From Crassaminicella profunda (GTDB taxonomy: Bacteria; Bacillota; Clostridia; Peptostreptococcales; Thermotaleaceae), in NCBI RefSeq assembly GCF_019884785.1, contig NZ_CP082326.1:1047355-1111354 (forward strand): a stretch of 64,000 bases of DNA. Direction: 5' to 3'. Below are positions 61,982 to 64,000 of the stretch, piece by piece. Every line of letters starts with the position of its first letter. Within the stretch, counting starts at the first letter, position 1. The notes beneath the pieces were generated by a model that searched no databases, was not told the DNA's origin, and saw only the letters and a program-made list of their open reading frames with translations. The translations under genes and the position numbers were made by a program.

Positions 61982-63286
61982 ATGAGTTGGCAAGATGTTT
62001 ATCAATCTAAATTAACAACTGCAAAAGATGCTGTAAGCTATATTCAATCAGGAAATAGAGTAGTTATTGGTCATGCGGTATGTGAACCTCAAAAGTTAGT
62101 TGAGGCGATGGTAAATAATAAAGAACAATATGAAAATGTGGAAATCGTTCACATGGTAGCTATGGGAAAAGGCGAATATACAAATCCTGAAATGGCGCCA
62201 CATTTTAGACATAATGCATTATTTGTAGGAGGATCTACAAGAAAGGCAGTCAGCGAAGCAAGAGCGGATTATACTCCTTGTTTCTTTACAGAGATCCCAA
62301 GACTTTTCAAAGAAGAGTATTTACCAGTAGATGTGGCATTAGTTCAAGTAAGTCGTCCAGATGAACATGGATACTGTAGTTTTGGCCTTTCTGTTGATTA
62401 TACAAAACCAGCAGCAGAATGTGCAAAGGTAGTGATTGCAGAAGTAAATGATCAAATGCCAAGAACTATGGGAGATTCTTTTATTCATATTTCTGAAATG
62501 GATCATATTGTCGAAACTTCTTATCCAATCATAGAACTTCCACCTCCTAGAATTGGTGAAATTGAAAAGGCAATAGGTGAAAACTGTGCTAAACTAGTAG
62601 AAGATGGTTCTACTCTTCAATTAGGGATTGGAGCTATTCCGGATGCAGTACTATTATTCTTAAAGGATAAAAAAGATTTAGGAATTCACTCAGAAATGTT
62701 CTCAGATGGTGTTGTTGAACTAGTAGAGGCAGGCGTTATTAATAATAAAAAGAAAACTTTACACAAAGGAAAAATGGTTGTAACATTCTTAATGGGTACC
62801 AAGAGACTTTATGATTTTGTTGATAATAATCCGTCAGTAGAATTGTATCCAGTAGATTATGTAAATAATCCTTGTGTAATTATGCAAAATGAAAACATTA
62901 TTTCTATTAACTCTTGTATCCAAGTAGATTTAATGGGTCAGGTAGCTTCAGAAAGTATAGGATTAAAACAATTTAGTGGTGTAGGTGGACAAGTTGACTA
63001 TATTCGTGGAGCAAGTATGGCAAGAAAAGGTAAATCTATTATTGCTATTCCATCAACAGCATCAAAAGGGAAAGTTTCTCGTATTGCTCCTTTTATTGAT
63101 GAAGGTTCAGCTGTTACAACATCACGTAATGATGTAAATTATGTAGTTACAGAATATGGTATTGCACAATTGAGAGGAAAGAGCTTAAAAGAAAGAGGTA
63201 GAGCCCTTATCAATATTGCTCATCCAGATTTTAGACCAATGTTGATTGAAGAGTGGGAAAAAAGATTTAATTGTAAATTTGAATAG
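61982..63286 (+). CDS. abfT: 4-Hydroxybutyrate CoA-transferase
   Basis: 434 residues, family I CoA-transferase of the AbfT/Cat2/acetyl-CoA hydrolase group. It moves CoA from acetyl-CoA or butyryl-CoA to 4-hydroxybutyrate. GNRVVIGHAVCEPQKLVEAM near 30, LQLGIGAIPDAVL near 215 and the catalytic glutamate in NDVNYVVTEYGIAQLRGKS near 390 are visible. ATG 61982 follows AGGGTGGAGA; the GTG at 61973 overlaps that site. Context with abfD and the dehydrogenase supports the substrate. Confidence 0.94.
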   Translation: MSWQDVYQSKLTTAKDAVSYIQSGNRVVIGHAVCEPQKLVEAMVNNKEQYENVEIVHMVAMGKGEYTNPEMAPHFRHNALFVGGSTRKAVSEARADYTPCFFTEIPRLFKEEYLPVDVALVQVSRPDEHGYCSFGLSVDYTKPAAECAKVVIAEVNDQMPRTMGDSFIHISEMDHIVETSYPIIELPPPRIGEIEKAIGENCAKLVEDGSTLQLGIGAIPDAVLLFLKDKKDLGIHSEMFSDGVVELVEAGVINNKKKTLHKGKMVVTFLMGTKRLYDFVDNNPSVELYPVDYVNNPCVIMQNENIISINSCIQVDLMGQVASESIGLKQFSGVGGQVDYIRGASMARKGKSIIAIPSTASKGKVSRIAPFIDEGSAVTTSRNDVNYVVTEYGIAQLRGKSLKERGRALINIAHPDFRPMLIEEWEKRFNCKFE

Positions 63287-63306
63287 AGAATAGGAAGGGG
63301 ATTATT

Positions 63307-64000
63307 ATGAAATTTTTTAAATTACCAACACAAATCCATAAATTTAATGATTTTAAAACTTTTGCAGAAGAATTCCAAATTGGAGAAAATGATTTAGTAC
63401 TTACCCATCAATTCCTTTTTGATCCTTTTATGAAAGCATTAGACTTAAAAGCAGATTTTATCATGCAAGAAAAGTATGGTGTAGGTGAACCATCTGATGA
63501 AATGATCGATGAAATTTTAGCAGAAGTAGTTGATAAACCATATAAAAGAATTATTGCAATCGGTGGAGGCTCAGTAATCGATATTGCAAAACTATTAATC
63601 TTTAAAGATGGTAAAAACGCATTAGATATGTTTGAAAAGAGAATTGATTTCATAAAAGATAAAGAATTAATCATTGTACCTACAACTTGTGGAACAGGAA
63701 GTGAAGTAACAAATATTTCTATTGCTGAAATCAAATCAAAGCATACAAAGATGGGTCTTGCCATTGATGAATTATATGCTGATTATGCAGTACTTGTTCC
63801 AGAACTAATAAAGGGTCTTCCATACAAATTCTTTGTATTTAGTTCAATTGACGCGTTAATTCATGCTATTGAATCTTATGTATCACCAAATGCAAATGAC
63901 TTTACACAAATGATCAGTGTAAAAGCCATTGAAATGCTTTTAAAAGGATATATAGAGATTATTGAAAAAGGTGAAGATTACCGTCAAGAATTATTAGAAG
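63307..64000 (+). CDS. abfH: 4-Hydroxybutyrate dehydrogenase, 5' part
   Basis: The first 231 residues of an iron-containing (type III) alcohol dehydrogenase; the gene runs off the right edge. IIAIGGGSVIDIAKLLI near 82 is the nucleotide-binding motif, VPTTCGTGSEVTNIS near 127 follows, and SSIDALIHAIESYVS near 180 holds the first metal-binding residues. The family reduces succinate semialdehyde or oxidises 4-hydroxybutyrate. ATG 63307 lies behind AGGAAGGGG, 20 bp after abfT, in the same transcript. Confidence 0.92.
   Translation, partial: MKFFKLPTQIHKFNDFKTFAEEFQIGENDLVLTHQFLFDPFMKALDLKADFIMQEKYGVGEPSDEMIDEILAEVVDKPYKRIIAIGGGSVIDIAKLLIFKDGKNALDMFEKRIDFIKDKELIIVPTTCGTGSEVTNISIAEIKSKHTKMGLAIDELYADYAVLVPELIKGLPYKFFVFSSIDALIHAIESYVSPNANDFTQMISVKAIEMLLKGYIEIIEKGEDYRQELLE

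Overview
The window reads as chromosomal DNA of a low-GC, endospore-forming anaerobe of the Clostridia. Two small acid-soluble spore proteins, a PdaB-type deacetylase, T-box, lysine and TPP riboswitches, at least five sigma-54 promoters with four sigma-54 activators, and an in-frame-TGA HesB-like selenoprotein all fit that group. A member near the Crassaminicella/Alkaliphilus branch is a guess only. No phage, plasmid, IS element or CRISPR array is visible.

Layout. 1-4.4 kb is a decayed edge: a partial chemotaxis-like gene, a lone large serine recombinase, a truncated solute-binding lipoprotein, an HD-GYP protein and an NhaC antiporter fragment. 4.4-24 kb is mostly housekeeping: a T-box (Val specifier GUA) with valS, folC, an orphan sigma-54 activator, spore and polysaccharide-deacetylase genes, a second T-box (specifier reads CCC, Pro) ahead of an NSS transporter and its tiny MetS-like subunit, a Mur ligase, an SSB-like protein, two 34-44 residue Cys-containing hydrophobic proteins and a PfkB kinase. 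24-40 kb is a sulfur/amino-acid region: a sigma-54 activator beside an L-cysteine desulfidase, a second activator beside ridA, a C-S lyase and a symporter/D-cysteine-desulfhydrase-like pair that occurs twice. Between the two copies lie lysA and dapF behind their own sigma-54 promoter. 40-45 kb holds the lysine-riboswitch operon deoR-asd-dapA-dapB-dapH on the minus strand, with an M20 amidohydrolase divergent from it. 45-52 kb carries a CPBP protease, DegV, TPP riboswitch-thiT, a methyltransferase, a cold-shock protein, hslO and five tRNA genes (Val, Asp, Phe, Gly, Cys) with a 5' tRNA-Gly fragment.

52-64 kb is the most interesting part: a 4-hydroxybutyrate catabolic regulon. A CBS-PAS-AAA-Fis sigma-54 activator is followed by two units, each headed by a nearly identical 4-hydroxybutyryl-CoA dehydratase gene. 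Both units have a -24/-12 promoter and the same upstream array of three GTTGC-N6-GCAAC dyads, with nearly the same spacing (19 bp, then about 110 bp to the third, then about 150 bp to the promoter). Unit 1 adds a membrane transporter, a HesB-like selenoprotein, a soluble chemotaxis-type sensor and a DUF1847 protein. Unit 2 adds a NifU-domain protein, a small CGGCN protein, 4-hydroxybutyrate CoA-transferase and 4-hydroxybutyrate dehydrogenase (cut by the window end). Together these would oxidise or reduce 4-hydroxybutyrate, activate it to the CoA ester and dehydrate it to crotonyl-CoA, with iron-sulfur and selenium accessory proteins close by.
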